A stretch of 56,000 nucleotides of DNA, taken from NCBI RefSeq assembly GCF_030122805.1, contig NZ_CP126080.1:40001-96000 (forward strand), read 5' to 3'. The notes under the pieces were generated by a model. The model was not told where the DNA came from and did not search any database. It saw nothing but the letters and a program-made list of their open reading frames with translations. Both the position numbers and the translations under genes were made by a program. The stretch is from Mesobacillus sp. AQ2. GTDB taxonomy: Bacteria; Bacillota; Bacilli; Bacillales; Cytobacillaceae. This document shows, in pieces, positions 36,012 to 45,833 of the stretch (the stretch's first letter is position 1; every line of letters starts with the position of its first letter).

Positions 36012-38486
36012 ATGCAAAAGGTAGAAAGGAACATGATGGAACCGATCGGTGAAGTTCATCTCGAGGAATCGCGATTCAGATTGGCAAAAGGCATGTCGAA
36101 GCTGCAATCCAAGATCGAAACCCTTTTCCTGAAAAAAGGCTATATATTCTTGTTCATTGGATTCTTGCTTGGCCGTGCCTTGATACTGGCACAATTAACC
36201 CCTTTTAGCCTTCCATTTTTTGCGGCCGTTTACCTCATCCGTAAAGACCGAGCCCCAATTGCACTGTTTGGACTGGTTGCTGGAGCCGCGACCCTATCTT
36301 TTACAGACGCGGTTTTCACCTTCGGCTCGGTATTCCTGTTCTTGCTTCTCTACAAACTGACAAAAAAGTGGATCAAGAACAATCTGAAAGTGCTTCCCTT
36401 CTATATATTTTTCACTATATTAATAGCCAAAATGTTGAAAGCTCTCATTTTGTCTGGAAATATTACAATGTATGAAGGGATGATGACAGGAGTCGAAGCA
36501 GGGCTGGGTTTGGTGTTGACATTCATTTTCCTGCAAAGCATTCCGTTGATGACCTCAAGTCTGCGCAAGCAATCTTTGAAAACAGAGGAAATTGTCTGTT
36601 TGATCATCATGCTTGCCTCTGTGATGACAGGAACAATTGGCTGGACCATTTATGACTTATCGGTCGAACACGTCATGTCCCGTTACTTGATCCTCATTTT
36701 TTCATTTGTCGCCGGAGCCACGGTGGGTTCTACAGTCGGTGTTGTAACAGGCCTGATTTTCAGTCTTGCGAATGTGTCTAGTTTTTACCATATGAGCCTG
36801 CTGGCATTTTCAGGTCTGCTCGGCGGCTTGCTGAAAGAAGGAAAAAAGCCGGGGGTAGCACTCGGACTGTTCATCTCCACACTTTTAATTGGCATGTATG
36901 GCGAGGGCGGGGGTGCCCTTAGCCAGACATTGACCGAGTCGGCTGCGGCTGTCCTGCTCTTTTTCCTGACTCCTCAATCACTTATGTCACGTATCGCCAA
37001 ACATATTCCGGGAACAGCGGAGTACTCAGCAGAGCAGCAGCAATATATGAGAAAAATGAGAGATGTGACAGCACAGCGTGTCGTCCAGTTCTCGAATGTA
37101 TTTGAAGCATTGTCGAAAAGCTTTTCGACTTTGCAGGTCCAGGATGAAACGATTGAAACAGATCGCGATATGGATTATTTCTTGAGCAATGTCACCGAAA
37201 AGACATGCCAGACTTGTTTTAAGAAAGACCATTGCTGGACAAGGAACTTTAATACAACCTATGACTATATGAGCGAAATTATGCAGGAGATGGATCAAAA
37301 TTCCGGTGCAGTGCCCCAGAAACTATCCCGGGATTGGGACAAGCATTGCACGAGATCGAAAAAAGTTCTTGAAATCATGCAGCAGCAGCTGACCTATTAC
37401 CAGGCCAACCGTAAGCTGAAAAAGCAGGTTCAGGAAAGCAGGCGGCTTGTTGCCGATCAATTGCTGGGTGTATCAGAAGTCATGGGCGATTTCGCCAAGG
37501 AAATCCAGCGTGAGCGTGAGAACCACTCCAAGCAGGAAGAGTTGATTCTGGAGTCTCTGCAGGATTTTGGCATTCATATCGAGCATGTGGAAATCTATAG
37601 CCTTGAACAGGGCAATGTGGATATCGATATGACCATTCCATATTGCCAGGGACATGGGGAATGCGAAAAGCTGATCGCGCCGATGCTGTCAGATATCCTC
37701 AAGGAAAACATCGTCGTCAATTCGGAAGAATGTTCGACATTCCCGAACGGTTTTTGCCATGTGACATTCCGTTCTGCCAAAGCTTTTGTCGTTTCGACTG
37801 GAGTGGCGCATGCCGCCAAAGATGGAGACCTTGTTTCCGGGGACAGCTATTCGACCATTGAACTGAGCGGCGGGAAGTTTGCGATTGCCATCAGTGACGG
37901 AATGGGCAATGGGGAAAGAGCACATTCAGAGAGCAGGGACACACTGTTATTGCTGCAGCAAATCCTGCAATCTGGAATTGAAGAAAAAGTGGCAATCAAG
38001 TCAGTGAACTCCATTTTATCGTTAAGAACAACAGATGAAATATTCTCGACCCTGGACCTCGCTATGATTGACCTGCAAAATGCATCGACAAGATTCCTGA
38101 AAATCGGTTCGACCCCGAGTTTCATCAAGCGCGGCTCCAAGGTAATGAAGGTACAGGCAAGCAACCTGCCGATGGGCATTTTGCAGGAATTCGATGTGGA
38201 TGTCGTTGGCGAGCAGCTGAAGGCTGGAGATCTGTTGATCATGATGAGCGATGGTGTTTTCGAAGGGCCGAAGCATGTCGAGAATTACGATCTATGGATG
38301 AAGCGGAAAATCAATGAGCTCCAGACCGAAGATCCCCAGGCCATCGCCGATTTGATCATGGAGGAAGTCATCCGTTCCCGCGGAGGTTCCATTGAGGATG
38401 ACATGACCGTCGTTGTCGCGAAAATCGATCACAATATCCCGAAATGGGCATCGATTCCGATGGCTAATTATCAAAAGAGAGCCTAA
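36012..38486 (+). CDS. spoIIE: Stage II sporulation protein E, SpoIIE (PP2C phosphatase)
   Basis: Membrane phosphatase that dephosphorylates SpoIIAA-P at the polar septum, releasing sigma-F; it also interacts with FtsZ. The 824-residue protein has about ten N-terminal membrane segments (~40-325), a central FtsZ-binding region (~325-590) with the conserved TCQTCFKKDHCW, and a C-terminal PP2C domain with SGDSYS, ISDGMGNGERA, MSDGVFEGPKH and DDMTVVV (~790), which hold the metal aspartates. ATG 36012 is 8 nt after GTGGGGAG; GTG 36003 is inside that RBS. Confidence 0.98.
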   Translation: MQKVERNMMEPIGEVHLEESRFRLAKGMSKLQSKIETLFLKKGYIFLFIGFLLGRALILAQLTPFSLPFFAAVYLIRKDRAPIALFGLVAGAATLSFTDAVFTFGSVFLFLLLYKLTKKWIKNNLKVLPFYIFFTILIAKMLKALILSGNITMYEGMMTGVEAGLGLVLTFIFLQSIPLMTSSLRKQSLKTEEIVCLIIMLASVMTGTIGWTIYDLSVEHVMSRYLILIFSFVAGATVGSTVGVVTGLIFSLANVSSFYHMSLLAFSGLLGGLLKEGKKPGVALGLFISTLLIGMYGEGGGALSQTLTESAAAVLLFFLTPQSLMSRIAKHIPGTAEYSAEQQQYMRKMRDVTAQRVVQFSNVFEALSKSFSTLQVQDETIETDRDMDYFLSNVTEKTCQTCFKKDHCWTRNFNTTYDYMSEIMQEMDQNSGAVPQKLSRDWDKHCTRSKKVLEIMQQQLTYYQANRKLKKQVQESRRLVADQLLGVSEVMGDFAKEIQRERENHSKQEELILESLQDFGIHIEHVEIYSLEQGNVDIDMTIPYCQGHGECEKLIAPMLSDILKENIVVNSEECSTFPNGFCHVTFRSAKAFVVSTGVAHAAKDGDLVSGDSYSTIELSGGKFAIAISDGMGNGERAHSESRDTLLLLQQILQSGIEEKVAIKSVNSILSLRTTDEIFSTLDLAMIDLQNASTRFLKIGSTPSFIKRGSKVMKVQASNLPMGILQEFDVDVVGEQLKAGDLLIMMSDGVFEGPKHVENYDLWMKRKINELQTEDPQAIADLIMEEVIRSRGGSIEDDMTVVVAKIDHNIPKWASIPMANYQKRA

Positions 38487-38526
38487 CCGCTTTAATAAGG
38501 CAATATGCGGTTCCCACTGGGAGAAA

Positions 38527-38767
38527 TGTCTAGCTCCAGCGCCTAGCCCCTCGAGTCGCTTGTCTAGTGTCGCCTCCTAGAAACTCCGAAACTTCAACTC
38601 CGCCGGCAGAAGCAAAAAGCGCTTCTTTGTCGGAGTCTCCAGTTTCTGCGTTTCTGGACAGTCGGCTATACTTTTCGGTTTCGGTCCTGCCAATGAAGTC
38701 AAAGAACGACTTCACTGTCAGGCCCTCCAGCGCTTGTCGGGGCTGACCAAGGCGCTTTCGCTTTTCG
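38527..38767. repeat. Dispersed repeat, long form (copy 2)
   Basis: 241 bp, the near-identical partner of 16468-16708 with the 120-bp insert at 38562-38681. It fills most of the 385-bp spoIIE-yabS spacer. The rest of that spacer holds a CTTTTAC/GTAAAAG dyad (38827-38846) just before yabS. Confidence 0.85.
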
Positions 38768-38871
38768 TATGTATATTTCCCCTCTACTTCGTCGAAAATG
38801 GTAACAAATTTATTATAGGCTTCTTGCTTTTACTAGATTGTAAAAGTAGGGCCTGGAAGTGAGGGGATTGC

Positions 38872-39609
38872 ATGAAAACAGGTACAATCAGGCAAATATT
38901 GCTCATTACAGATGGATGCTCAAACCAAGGTGAAGATCCGATCGCAATGGCTGCGCTGGCCAAGGAGCAAGGGATTACGGTTAATGTCATTGGTGTGATG
39001 GAACAGGACATGATAGATGAACAGGGCATGAAAGAAATCGAGGGAATTGCGATGTCCGGCGGCGGCGTCAGCCAGATTGTGTATGCGCAGCAGCTTTCAC
39101 AGACAGTGCAGATGGTAACGAGGAAAGCGATGACCCAGACTCTTCAGGGAGTGGTCAATAAGGAGCTTCAGCAAATCCTTGGAGGGGGCAGGACAGTAGA
39201 AGACCTTCCTCCGGAGCAGCGCGGGGAAGTCATGGAAGTTGTGGACGAGCTTGGGGAGACGGTCGAGCTCGATGTGTTGATTCTTGTCGATACGAGCGCG
39301 AGCATGAAGCATAAGCTGCCGACTGTAAAAGAAGCCTTGCTGGACTTGAGTTTGAGTTTGAATGCGCGTTCAGGCGATAATCACTTTTCGGTGTTTGTAT
39401 TTCCCGGGAAACGAAACGATGTCGAAAAATTGCTGGATTGGACACCTAAGCTTGAATCGCTTACCAGCATTTTTGCCAAGCTGACGACTGGCGGAATTAC
39501 ACCGACAGGACCGGCGATTCGTGAAGCCCTTTCCTATTTCAATAAAAAACGATCTTTAAGGAGCCTTCTGTCCCGTGATGATGAATCCTTCTTTGAAGAA
39601 TCTGTGTAA
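38872..39609 (+). CDS. yabS: vWA-domain protein YabS
   Basis: A 245-residue soluble protein with von Willebrand A-type features but in unusual order: an N-terminal LLITDGCSNQGEDP strand/metal-site region (~10-23) comes before the MIDAS motif VDTSASMKHK (~139-148), and a further TPTGPAIREAL near 208-218. B. subtilis YabS has the same layout; the function is unknown. RBS GTGAGGGG. It overlaps the start of yabT by about 35 bp, which implies coupled translation with that kinase. Confidence 0.93.
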   Translation: MKTGTIRQILLITDGCSNQGEDPIAMAALAKEQGITVNVIGVMEQDMIDEQGMKEIEGIAMSGGGVSQIVYAQQLSQTVQMVTRKAMTQTLQGVVNKELQQILGGGRTVEDLPPEQRGEVMEVVDELGETVELDVLILVDTSASMKHKLPTVKEALLDLSLSLNARSGDNHFSVFVFPGKRNDVEKLLDWTPKLESLTSIFAKLTTGGITPTGPAIREALSYFNKKRSLRSLLSRDDESFFEESV

Positions 39610-40603
39610 GGTCATTCCCGGAACCATCATTGAAGGGAAATGGCATCACAATCGCTATACCATCATTAAAGAGCTTGGTTTTGGAGCCAATGGGATTGTT
39701 TATTTAGCAAGGCATGACAATAAACAAGTTGCATTGAAAATGAGCGATAATGGAATGTCGGTCACTTCTGAGGTCAATGTATTGAAAGCTTTTGCCAAGG
39801 TCCAGGGATCTGCCCTCGGGCCTTCTTTGCTGGATGTGGATGATTGGGAACGCCCAGGAAAGAAAGTCAGCTTCTATGTCATGGAATTCATAAAAGGGCC
39901 GGATTTTCTCGCTTTTCTTGAGCAAAAGGGACCAGACTGGACTGGAGTGATGATCCTTCAGCTGCTTGCTGATTTGCAGCTGCTTCATGATAATGGCTGG
40001 GTATTCGGCGATTTAAAACCGGAAAATTTGATTGTGACAGGACCACCGGCGAGGATTCGCTGTATCGATGTCGGCGGAACGACGATGCAGGGCCGATCAA
40101 TCAAAGAGTTCACGGAATTCTTCGACCGGGGTTACTGGGGACTTGGAAGCAGAAAGGCAGAGCCCGGGTACGATTTGTTTGCCGTCGGCATGATCATGGT
40201 CAACACTGTCTATCCGAAAAGGTTTACGAAGAAGTCAGGCGGAATCAGTGAAATCATGGAAAAGGTGAAGCAAAGCCCGGAGTTGAGGAGATACGAAAAG
40301 GTCATTTACAATGCACTGTCTGGGAAATACCGGTCTGCAAAAGAAATGAGGAATGATTTACTCCAGGTACATCAGCCGGATGCACCATCGAGAAACACTC
40401 GCCAGCAAAAGCCTGCCCCACAGAAGCAGCCGCAGCCGAGTCCGGCACGAAGCACTGCGAAGAGGTCATCATCAACAGCATCCGGACAGACGCGAAAGGG
40501 CTATAACAAGAGAAGGAAGAAGTCCTCCACTCTCGAAACCGCCACCATCATCCTGATTATCTCATTGTTATATTTTTTCTATATTTATAGCCAGATTACC
40601 TGA
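39575..40603 (+). CDS. yabT: Serine/threonine protein kinase YabT
   Basis: A Hanks-type kinase, 342 residues, with a C-terminal membrane anchor (~319-340). ELGFGANGIVYLA (~34-46) is the glycine loop, VALKMSD the Lys strand, FGDLKPENLIV (~147-157) the catalytic loop; the DFG position reads DVGG. A basic Pro/Gln/Ser linker (~268-315) probably binds DNA: B. subtilis YabT is a DNA-activated forespore kinase acting on RecA. Starts GTG 39575, ATG 39578 or 39581 are all possible; AAGGAG (39558-39563) is closest to the GTG. The 5' end lies inside yabS. Confidence 0.95.
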   Translation: MMMNPSLKNLCKVIPGTIIEGKWHHNRYTIIKELGFGANGIVYLARHDNKQVALKMSDNGMSVTSEVNVLKAFAKVQGSALGPSLLDVDDWERPGKKVSFYVMEFIKGPDFLAFLEQKGPDWTGVMILQLLADLQLLHDNGWVFGDLKPENLIVTGPPARIRCIDVGGTTMQGRSIKEFTEFFDRGYWGLGSRKAEPGYDLFAVGMIMVNTVYPKRFTKKSGGISEIMEKVKQSPELRRYEKVIYNALSGKYRSAKEMRNDLLQVHQPDAPSRNTRQQKPAPQKQPQPSPARSTAKRSSSTASGQTRKGYNKRRKKSSTLETATIILIISLLYFFYIYSQIT

Positions 40604-40722
40604 TATTTTTGAAACCTTTTACGGGCTCATCCGTAGATAATGGATTAGAGTCCTCATTTTTGATAAGTACTATGGAAAGTGTTAAGCTGAAAAAATAATA
40701 AACCTATTTAGAAGATTAATGG

Positions 40723-40756
40723 ATTGCCGGCTTGGGTATAGAGTTAAACCGGCAAT
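40723..40756 (+). promoter_or_regulatory. Leader hairpin of tilS
   Basis: Perfect 8-bp arms ATTGCCGG (40723-40730) and CCGGCAAT (40749-40756), 18-nt loop, ending 5-6 nt before the tilS Shine-Dalgarno; no T run. Confidence 0.45.
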
Positions 40757-40771
40757 TCGGTAAGGAAGAGC

Positions 40772-42160
40772 ATGATGATTGATATGAAGGTGAATGCCTT
40801 TCTTGAAAGGCATGGTTTTCAGCTGAATAACAAGTCAATCGCGGTTGGTGTTTCCGGAGGACCGGATTCGCTTGCTCTGCTTCATTACTTATCTGAGCAG
40901 CGGGAACGGAAATCTCTGAGGATAATTGCTGTCCACGTTGACCATATGTTCCGTGGTGATGAATCTTATCAGGATGCTTTGTTTGTAAAAGATTTTTGCG
41001 AAAAACGGGGTCTTCCCTTTGAGATGAAAAGGGTCAATGTGCCAGCTTATATGGAAGAGACAGGTTTAAGCTCCCAACAAGCCGCCCGCGAATGCCGATA
41101 TGCCTTTTTCGAGGAAGTGATGGTTAAACATCAACTTGAATACCTTGCATTGGGGCATCATGGGGACGACCAGGTCGAAACGGTTTTGATGAGGCTTACT
41201 AGGGGCAGTTCAGGAGCAGCAAGGGCAGGTATTCCTTTTTCCCGCAAAATGGGTCCGTTTACGGTTTTCAGGCCGTTTTTATGCCTGGCAAAAAGGGAAC
41301 TGGAAGAGTATTGCTCCGAGAATTCCCTGGAACCCAGAATCGACCCCAGCAATCAGAAGGCATACTATAGCAGGAACCGATTCAGGAAAACCGTCCTGCC
41401 CTTTTTAAAAGAAGAGAATCCGGGAGTCCATGAACATTTCCAGCGCTTCAGCGAAGAATTGCAGATGGATGAAAAGTATCTTCTTGAATTAACAAGGAAA
41501 GAATTGAATAAAGTAATGAAGAAAGAGGACCGAGGGGTCACGATCCATATTAGTTCTTTTCGGGAAATGCCAATGCCTTTACAAAGAAGAGGGATTAAAC
41601 TAATATTAAATTATCTTTACAATGATCGACCTGCTTCTCTTTCCGCCATACATATTGAAAAGATTTTTTCAATAATTCGCAACCCCCATCCGTCAGGAAC
41701 ACTTGATTTCCCCAGCGGTTTAAGAATCATACGATCGTATGGAAATTGTCAATTCACATTGAACCCGCCAGAAAGGCAAAGCTATTGTTTTGAAATTTTA
41801 GGACCAAAACAGCTGATCTTGCCGAATGGTGACCTCATTGATGCCCAATTGCTCAATGATGCTCATGTCAGGGATATTTCCAATTATCGTTTCATCGTCG
41901 ACCTGGAGGAAACTGGCACTCCCTTGTACATCCGCACAAGAAAGGATGGTGACAGGATGTCTTTGAAGGGGATGAAGGGGTCAAAGAAGCTGAAAGATAT
42001 TTTCATCGATATGAAAATCCCATTAGGACAAAGGGATGAATGGCCGGTCGTCACAGACAGGGAAGACAGGATCCTTTGGCTTCCAGGCCTGAAAAAGTCG
42101 AATAATGAGGCAAATGAACAAGGAAACAGGTTATTACTATTAACTTATATAAAGCATTGA
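40772..42160 (+). CDS. tilS: tRNA(Ile)-lysidine synthetase
   Basis: Converts C34 of tRNA-Ile(CAU) to lysidine, changing both charging and decoding. The 462-residue protein has the PP-loop VGVSGGPDSLALLHYL (~26-41), HVDHMFRGDES (~54-64), GHHGDDQVETVLMRLTRG (~128-145) and NRFRKTVLPFL (~192-202), then the TilS substrate-binding and C-terminal domains. ATG 40772 is chosen (TAAGGAAGAG upstream); ATG 40784 also fits homologues. It precedes hprT by 24 bp, the conserved pair. Confidence 0.96.
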   Translation: MMIDMKVNAFLERHGFQLNNKSIAVGVSGGPDSLALLHYLSEQRERKSLRIIAVHVDHMFRGDESYQDALFVKDFCEKRGLPFEMKRVNVPAYMEETGLSSQQAARECRYAFFEEVMVKHQLEYLALGHHGDDQVETVLMRLTRGSSGAARAGIPFSRKMGPFTVFRPFLCLAKRELEEYCSENSLEPRIDPSNQKAYYSRNRFRKTVLPFLKEENPGVHEHFQRFSEELQMDEKYLLELTRKELNKVMKKEDRGVTIHISSFREMPMPLQRRGIKLILNYLYNDRPASLSAIHIEKIFSIIRNPHPSGTLDFPSGLRIIRSYGNCQFTLNPPERQSYCFEILGPKQLILPNGDLIDAQLLNDAHVRDISNYRFIVDLEETGTPLYIRTRKDGDRMSLKGMKGSKKLKDIFIDMKIPLGQRDEWPVVTDREDRILWLPGLKKSNNEANEQGNRLLLLTYIKH

Positions 42161-42184
42161 TATCTTCCAGGGGGCACAATGATC

Positions 42185-42727
42185 ATGATGAAAAATGATA
42201 TTGAAAAAGTTTTGTTTACAGAAGAAGAGATTCAGGAAAAAACAAAGAAGCTGGCGGCTCAATTAACTGAAGAATACCAGGACCGTTTCCCGCTGGCAAT
42301 CGGAGTCCTGAAGGGCGCAATGCCTTTCATGGGTGACCTGCTTAAGCGCGTGGATGCATATCTTGAAATGGATTTCATGGATGTTTCAAGTTATGGAAAT
42401 GCTATGGTATCATCCGGTGAGGTCAAAATCCTTAAGGACCTTGATACTTCCGTTGAAGGAAGGGACATTTTGATCATCGAGGACATCATCGACAGCGGAT
42501 TGACTCTCAGCTATTTGGTGGAGTTGTTCAGATACCGCAAGGCAAAGTCCATCAAAATTGTCACTCTGCTTGATAAACCAACAGGAAGAAAGGCTGACAT
42601 CGCAGCAGATTATGTTGGGTTTATCGTTCCTGATGAGTTTGTTGTTGGATATGGTCTTGATTACGCGGAAAAATACCGTAACCTTCCGTATATTGGTATT
42701 CTAAAGCCGGAAGTATATACAAAATAA
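42185..42727 (+). CDS. hprT: Hypoxanthine-guanine phosphoribosyltransferase
   Basis: Purine salvage: hypoxanthine or guanine plus PRPP to IMP or GMP. The 180-residue protein shows [25 protein letters not shown] and the PRPP loop [17 protein letters not shown] (~96-112). ATG 42185 has GGGGG at 10 nt and the family N-terminus MMKxDIEKVL; ATG 42179 is too close to the RBS. In some Firmicutes HprT, TilS and FtsH act or are expressed together; here the three genes are adjacent as usual. Confidence 0.97.
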   Translation: MMKNDIEKVLFTEEEIQEKTKKLAAQLTEEYQDRFPLAIGVLKGAMPFMGDLLKRVDAYLEMDFMDVSSYGNAMVSSGEVKILKDLDTSVEGRDILIIEDIIDSGLTLSYLVELFRYRKAKSIKIVTLLDKPTGRKADIAADYVGFIVPDEFVVGYGLDYAEKYRNLPYIGILKPEVYTK

Positions 42728-42752
42728 AAAACGGTTACGATTTAGTGAATGA

Positions 42753-42797
42753 AAATTAACATTCCGCATAACAACTAAATATTCTGAATGTTAATTT
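42753..42797. promoter_or_regulatory. Long inverted repeat between hprT and ftsH
   Basis: Perfect 12-bp arms AAATTAACATTC (42753-42764) and GAATGTTAATTT (42786-42797) with a 21-bp AT-rich loop. No T run follows. The extended -10 TGCTATGAT of ftsH lies 18 bp beyond the right arm. Confidence 0.55.
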
Positions 42798-42814
42798 CTT
42801 GTATTAGCATAATT

Positions 42815-42823
42815 TGCTATGAT
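42815..42823 (+). promoter_or_regulatory. Extended -10 promoter of ftsH
   Basis: TGCTATGAT (42815-42823), 42 bp upstream of ftsH; the -35 at 17 bp (TTTCTT) is poor. Confidence 0.45.
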
Positions 42824-42864
42824 ACTATTTAGTATAGTTTGTCTACCGTGGGAGGAGGTAAGGG

Positions 42865-44835
42865 ATGAATCGGATCTTCCGTAATACCATCTTTTATTTA
42901 TTGATATTTTTAGTCATTATCGGAGTAGTGAGCTTCTTTAATGGAAATAACCAGCCAACTGAACAAATCTCTTACGATAAATTCATGCAGGAACTTGAGG
43001 CAGGCAATGTGGCAGGAACTCTGACGCTGCAGCCTGAACGAGGTGTGTATGAAGTAAGGGGCCAGATGAAGGGCCAGGAAGAGGGCAAAGGCTTCATTAC
43101 TTATGTATGGAGCAACCCGGATACATTAAACCGCATTGAACAGACGGCTGCTGATGCAGATGTCGATATTAAACCTGCAAAAGAAACAAGCGGATGGGTA
43201 ACGTTCTTTACATCCATCATTCCGTTCATCATTATTTTCATTCTGTTCTTCTTCTTGCTTAACCAGGCTCAGGGGGGCGGCAGCCGTGTCATGAACTTCG
43301 GCAAAAGCAAAGCGAAGCTGTATAACGAAGAAAAGAAGAAAGTCCGCTTCAAGGATGTTGCGGGTGCAGATGAAGAAAAGCAAGAGCTAGTCGAGGTTGT
43401 TGAGTTCCTTAAGGACCCTCGTAAGTTCGCCGAGCTTGGAGCGCGTATACCAAAGGGAATCCTGTTGGTAGGACCTCCAGGAACCGGTAAAACATTGCTT
43501 GCACGTGCTGTTGCCGGGGAAGCGGGAGTACCGTTCTTCTCAATCAGCGGTTCCGACTTCGTAGAAATGTTTGTCGGTGTCGGTGCGTCACGTGTGCGTG
43601 ATTTATTTGAAACAGCTAAAAAGAATGCTCCATGTATTATCTTCATCGATGAAATCGATGCTGTCGGCCGCCAGCGTGGTGCTGGTCTGGGCGGAGGGCA
43701 CGATGAGCGTGAACAGACGCTCAACCAGTTGCTTGTTGAAATGGATGGATTTGGTGCCAACGAGGGAATCATCATCGTAGCGGCTACAAACCGCCCTGAT
43801 ATCCTTGACCCTGCATTGCTGCGTCCAGGCCGTTTCGACCGCCAGATTACAGTTGACCGCCCGGATGTCACTGGCCGTGAAGCTGTATTGAAGGTGCATG
43901 CGAGAAATAAACCACTTGATGAGTCTGTTAACTTAAAGAGTATTGCGGCTCGTACTCCAGGTTTCTCTGGAGCGGACCTTGAAAACTTGCTAAATGAAGC
44001 AGCGCTTGTTGCAGCCAGAAGGAATAAGAAGAAGATCGACATGTTGGATTTGGATGAAGCAACAGACCGCGTCATTGCCGGTCCTGCCAAAAAGACACGG
44101 GTCATCTCCAAAAAGGAAAGAAATATTGTTGCCTTCCATGAAGCCGGCCATACCGTCATCGGCGTCGTTCTTGATGAAGCCGAAATGGTCCACAAGGTAA
44201 CGATTGTCCCTCGCGGACAGGCAGGCGGTTACGCTGTCATGCTTCCTAAGGAAGACCGTTACTTTATGACAAAGCCTGAACTTCTTGATAAAATCACCGG
44301 CCTCCTTGGCGGCCGTGTAGCGGAAGAAATCGTCTTTGGCGAAGTGAGCACTGGTGCCCACAATGACTTCCAGCGCGCGACAGGCATTGCGAGAAGAATG
44401 GTTACTGAATTCGGGATGAGTGATAAACTCGGACCATTGCAGTTCGGCCAGGCGCAGGGCCAGGTATTCCTTGGACGCGACCTGAATAATGAACAGAACT
44501 ATTCAGATAAGATTGCTTATGAAATTGATGTGGAGATCCAAACCATTATCAAGGATTGTTATGCAAGGGCGAAGGACCTTCTTACAAAGCATCGTGATAA
44601 GCTTGATATTATCGCGAATACGCTTCTTGAAGTCGAAACGCTCGATGCAGAACAGATCAAGCATCTGATCGATCATGGACGTCTTCCTGAGCGCAGTGTG
44701 AGCCTGGATAATGACGACATGAAAGTGAACATCAACACGAAAAAGGATGAGCTGCCTGCAATCGAAGAGACTGACAGGACAGTTGACTCAGTCATTGAGG
44801 ATCCAAAGGCAATCGACGAGAATCCAAAAGAATAA
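42865..44835 (+). CDS. ftsH: ATP-dependent zinc metalloprotease FtsH
   Basis: Membrane-anchored AAA+ protease for quality control of membrane and regulatory proteins; required for sporulation in B. subtilis. The 656 residues comprise TM1 (~8-25), an extracytoplasmic domain, TM2 (~112-132), Walker A GPPGTGKT (~203-210), Walker B IIFIDEID (~257-264), [22 protein letters not shown] and the zinc HEAGH (~425-429) with a third ligand in the [14 protein letters not shown] region. The C-terminal tail is acidic. RBS GGGAGGAGG. A strong terminator follows. Confidence 0.99.
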   Translation: MNRIFRNTIFYLLIFLVIIGVVSFFNGNNQPTEQISYDKFMQELEAGNVAGTLTLQPERGVYEVRGQMKGQEEGKGFITYVWSNPDTLNRIEQTAADADVDIKPAKETSGWVTFFTSIIPFIIIFILFFFLLNQAQGGGSRVMNFGKSKAKLYNEEKKKVRFKDVAGADEEKQELVEVVEFLKDPRKFAELGARIPKGILLVGPPGTGKTLLARAVAGEAGVPFFSISGSDFVEMFVGVGASRVRDLFETAKKNAPCIIFIDEIDAVGRQRGAGLGGGHDEREQTLNQLLVEMDGFGANEGIIIVAATNRPDILDPALLRPGRFDRQITVDRPDVTGREAVLKVHARNKPLDESVNLKSIAARTPGFSGADLENLLNEAALVAARRNKKKIDMLDLDEATDRVIAGPAKKTRVISKKERNIVAFHEAGHTVIGVVLDEAEMVHKVTIVPRGQAGGYAVMLPKEDRYFMTKPELLDKITGLLGGRVAEEIVFGEVSTGAHNDFQRATGIARRMVTEFGMSDKLGPLQFGQAQGQVFLGRDLNNEQNYSDKIAYEIDVEIQTIIKDCYARAKDLLTKHRDKLDIIANTLLEVETLDAEQIKHLIDHGRLPERSVSLDNDDMKVNINTKKDELPAIEETDRTVDSVIEDPKAIDENPKE

Positions 44836-44842
44836 ATTCATG

Positions 44843-44880
44843 AAGCAGGTGTCCTGTTACGGGACACCTGCTTATTTTTC
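44843..44880 (+). terminator. Terminator of ftsH
   Basis: AAGCAGGTGTCC (44843-44854) pairs with GGACACCTGCTT (44862-44873) and is followed by ATTTTTC. Confidence 0.92.
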
Positions 44881-44948
44881 TGGACGCTGTTCAGTTGGCA
44901 GGGACAATCAGAATCGGTTGACTTTATTTAGTGAATTCCCGGCGATTA

Positions 44949-44957
44949 TGGTATGAT
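44949..44957 (+). promoter_or_regulatory. Extended -10 promoter of coaX
   Basis: TGGTATGAT (44949-44957). It covers an in-frame ATG at 44953, which is therefore unlikely to be the coaX start. Confidence 0.5.
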
Positions 44958-45003
44958 ATTTGCAGAATTGATTCAGAAAACTACTGATAAGTTGGTGAAT
45001 AGC

Positions 45004-45780
45004 TTGATTTTTGTTTTTGACGTCGGGAATACAAATATCGTGTTGGGTGTTTATGAGCAGGAAGAGTTGAAACACCACTGGAGAATCGAAACAAACCGCC
45101 ATAGAACAGAAGATGAGTTTGGGATGATCATCAAAAATCTTTTTGACCATGTCAATCTCTCTTTTTCTGATATAGATGGAATCATCATATCGTCCGTTGT
45201 ACCGCCAATCATGTTCTCGCTTGAAAGAATGTGCCAGAAGTATTTCCACCTAAAACCATTAGTCGTTGGGCCTGGCATCAAGACAGGTCTTGACATCAAA
45301 TACGAAAATCCGAGGGAAGTCGGTGCAGACCGAATCGTCAATGCAGTTGCGGCAATCCATGAATATGGCAGCCCGTTGATTATCGTCGATTTCGGAACAG
45401 CGACAACCTATTGTTATATCAATGACCATAATCAGTATATGGGCGGAGCGATTGCCCCGGGGATCGGCATCTCTACCGAAGCCCTTTATTCGCGTGCTGC
45501 CAAGCTTCCGAGGATTGAAATCAGCCGTCCGGATGACGTGATTGGCAAAAACACGGTGTCAGCGATGCAAGCGGGTATCCTGTATGGATATGTTGGGCAA
45601 GTAGAGGGAATAGTTAAACGGATGAAAGATAAGAGTGCGGTCACGACTAAAGTGATTGCCACTGGCGGACTGGCGAATTTAATCGCCCAGGAATCAACTG
45701 TCATTGATGTTGTCGATCCGTTTTTGACTTTAAAAGGACTGCAGCTTATCTATAAGCGCAACATGGATAAAAACAGCTAA
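45004..45780 (+). CDS. coaX: Type III pantothenate kinase
   Basis: First enzyme of CoA synthesis, pantothenate to 4'-phosphopantothenate; ASKHA fold. From TTG 45004 it has 258 residues, matching the family, and begins [17 protein letters not shown] with the P-loop-like DVGNTN (6-11). Other motifs: [23 protein letters not shown] (~95-117 in parts), DFGTATTY, and [18 protein letters not shown] lies 5 nt upstream of the TTG. The ATG 17 codons earlier is within the -10 promoter. An hslO gene follows. Confidence 0.95.
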   Translation: MIFVFDVGNTNIVLGVYEQEELKHHWRIETNRHRTEDEFGMIIKNLFDHVNLSFSDIDGIIISSVVPPIMFSLERMCQKYFHLKPLVVGPGIKTGLDIKYENPREVGADRIVNAVAAIHEYGSPLIIVDFGTATTYCYINDHNQYMGGAIAPGIGISTEALYSRAAKLPRIEISRPDDVIGKNTVSAMQAGILYGYVGQVEGIVKRMKDKSAVTTKVIATGGLANLIAQESTVIDVVDPFLTLKGLQLIYKRNMDKNS

Positions 45781-45833
45781 GCTTCCTGGATGGGAGGACG
45801 CATTAAACTTTACAGCATGAAGGGAGTAGAACA

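Noticed and set aside
43269..44195. 308-codon - strand frame opposite ftsH
   Set aside because: Ser/Arg-rich shadow of ftsH codon usage; ftsH is certain on the + strand.
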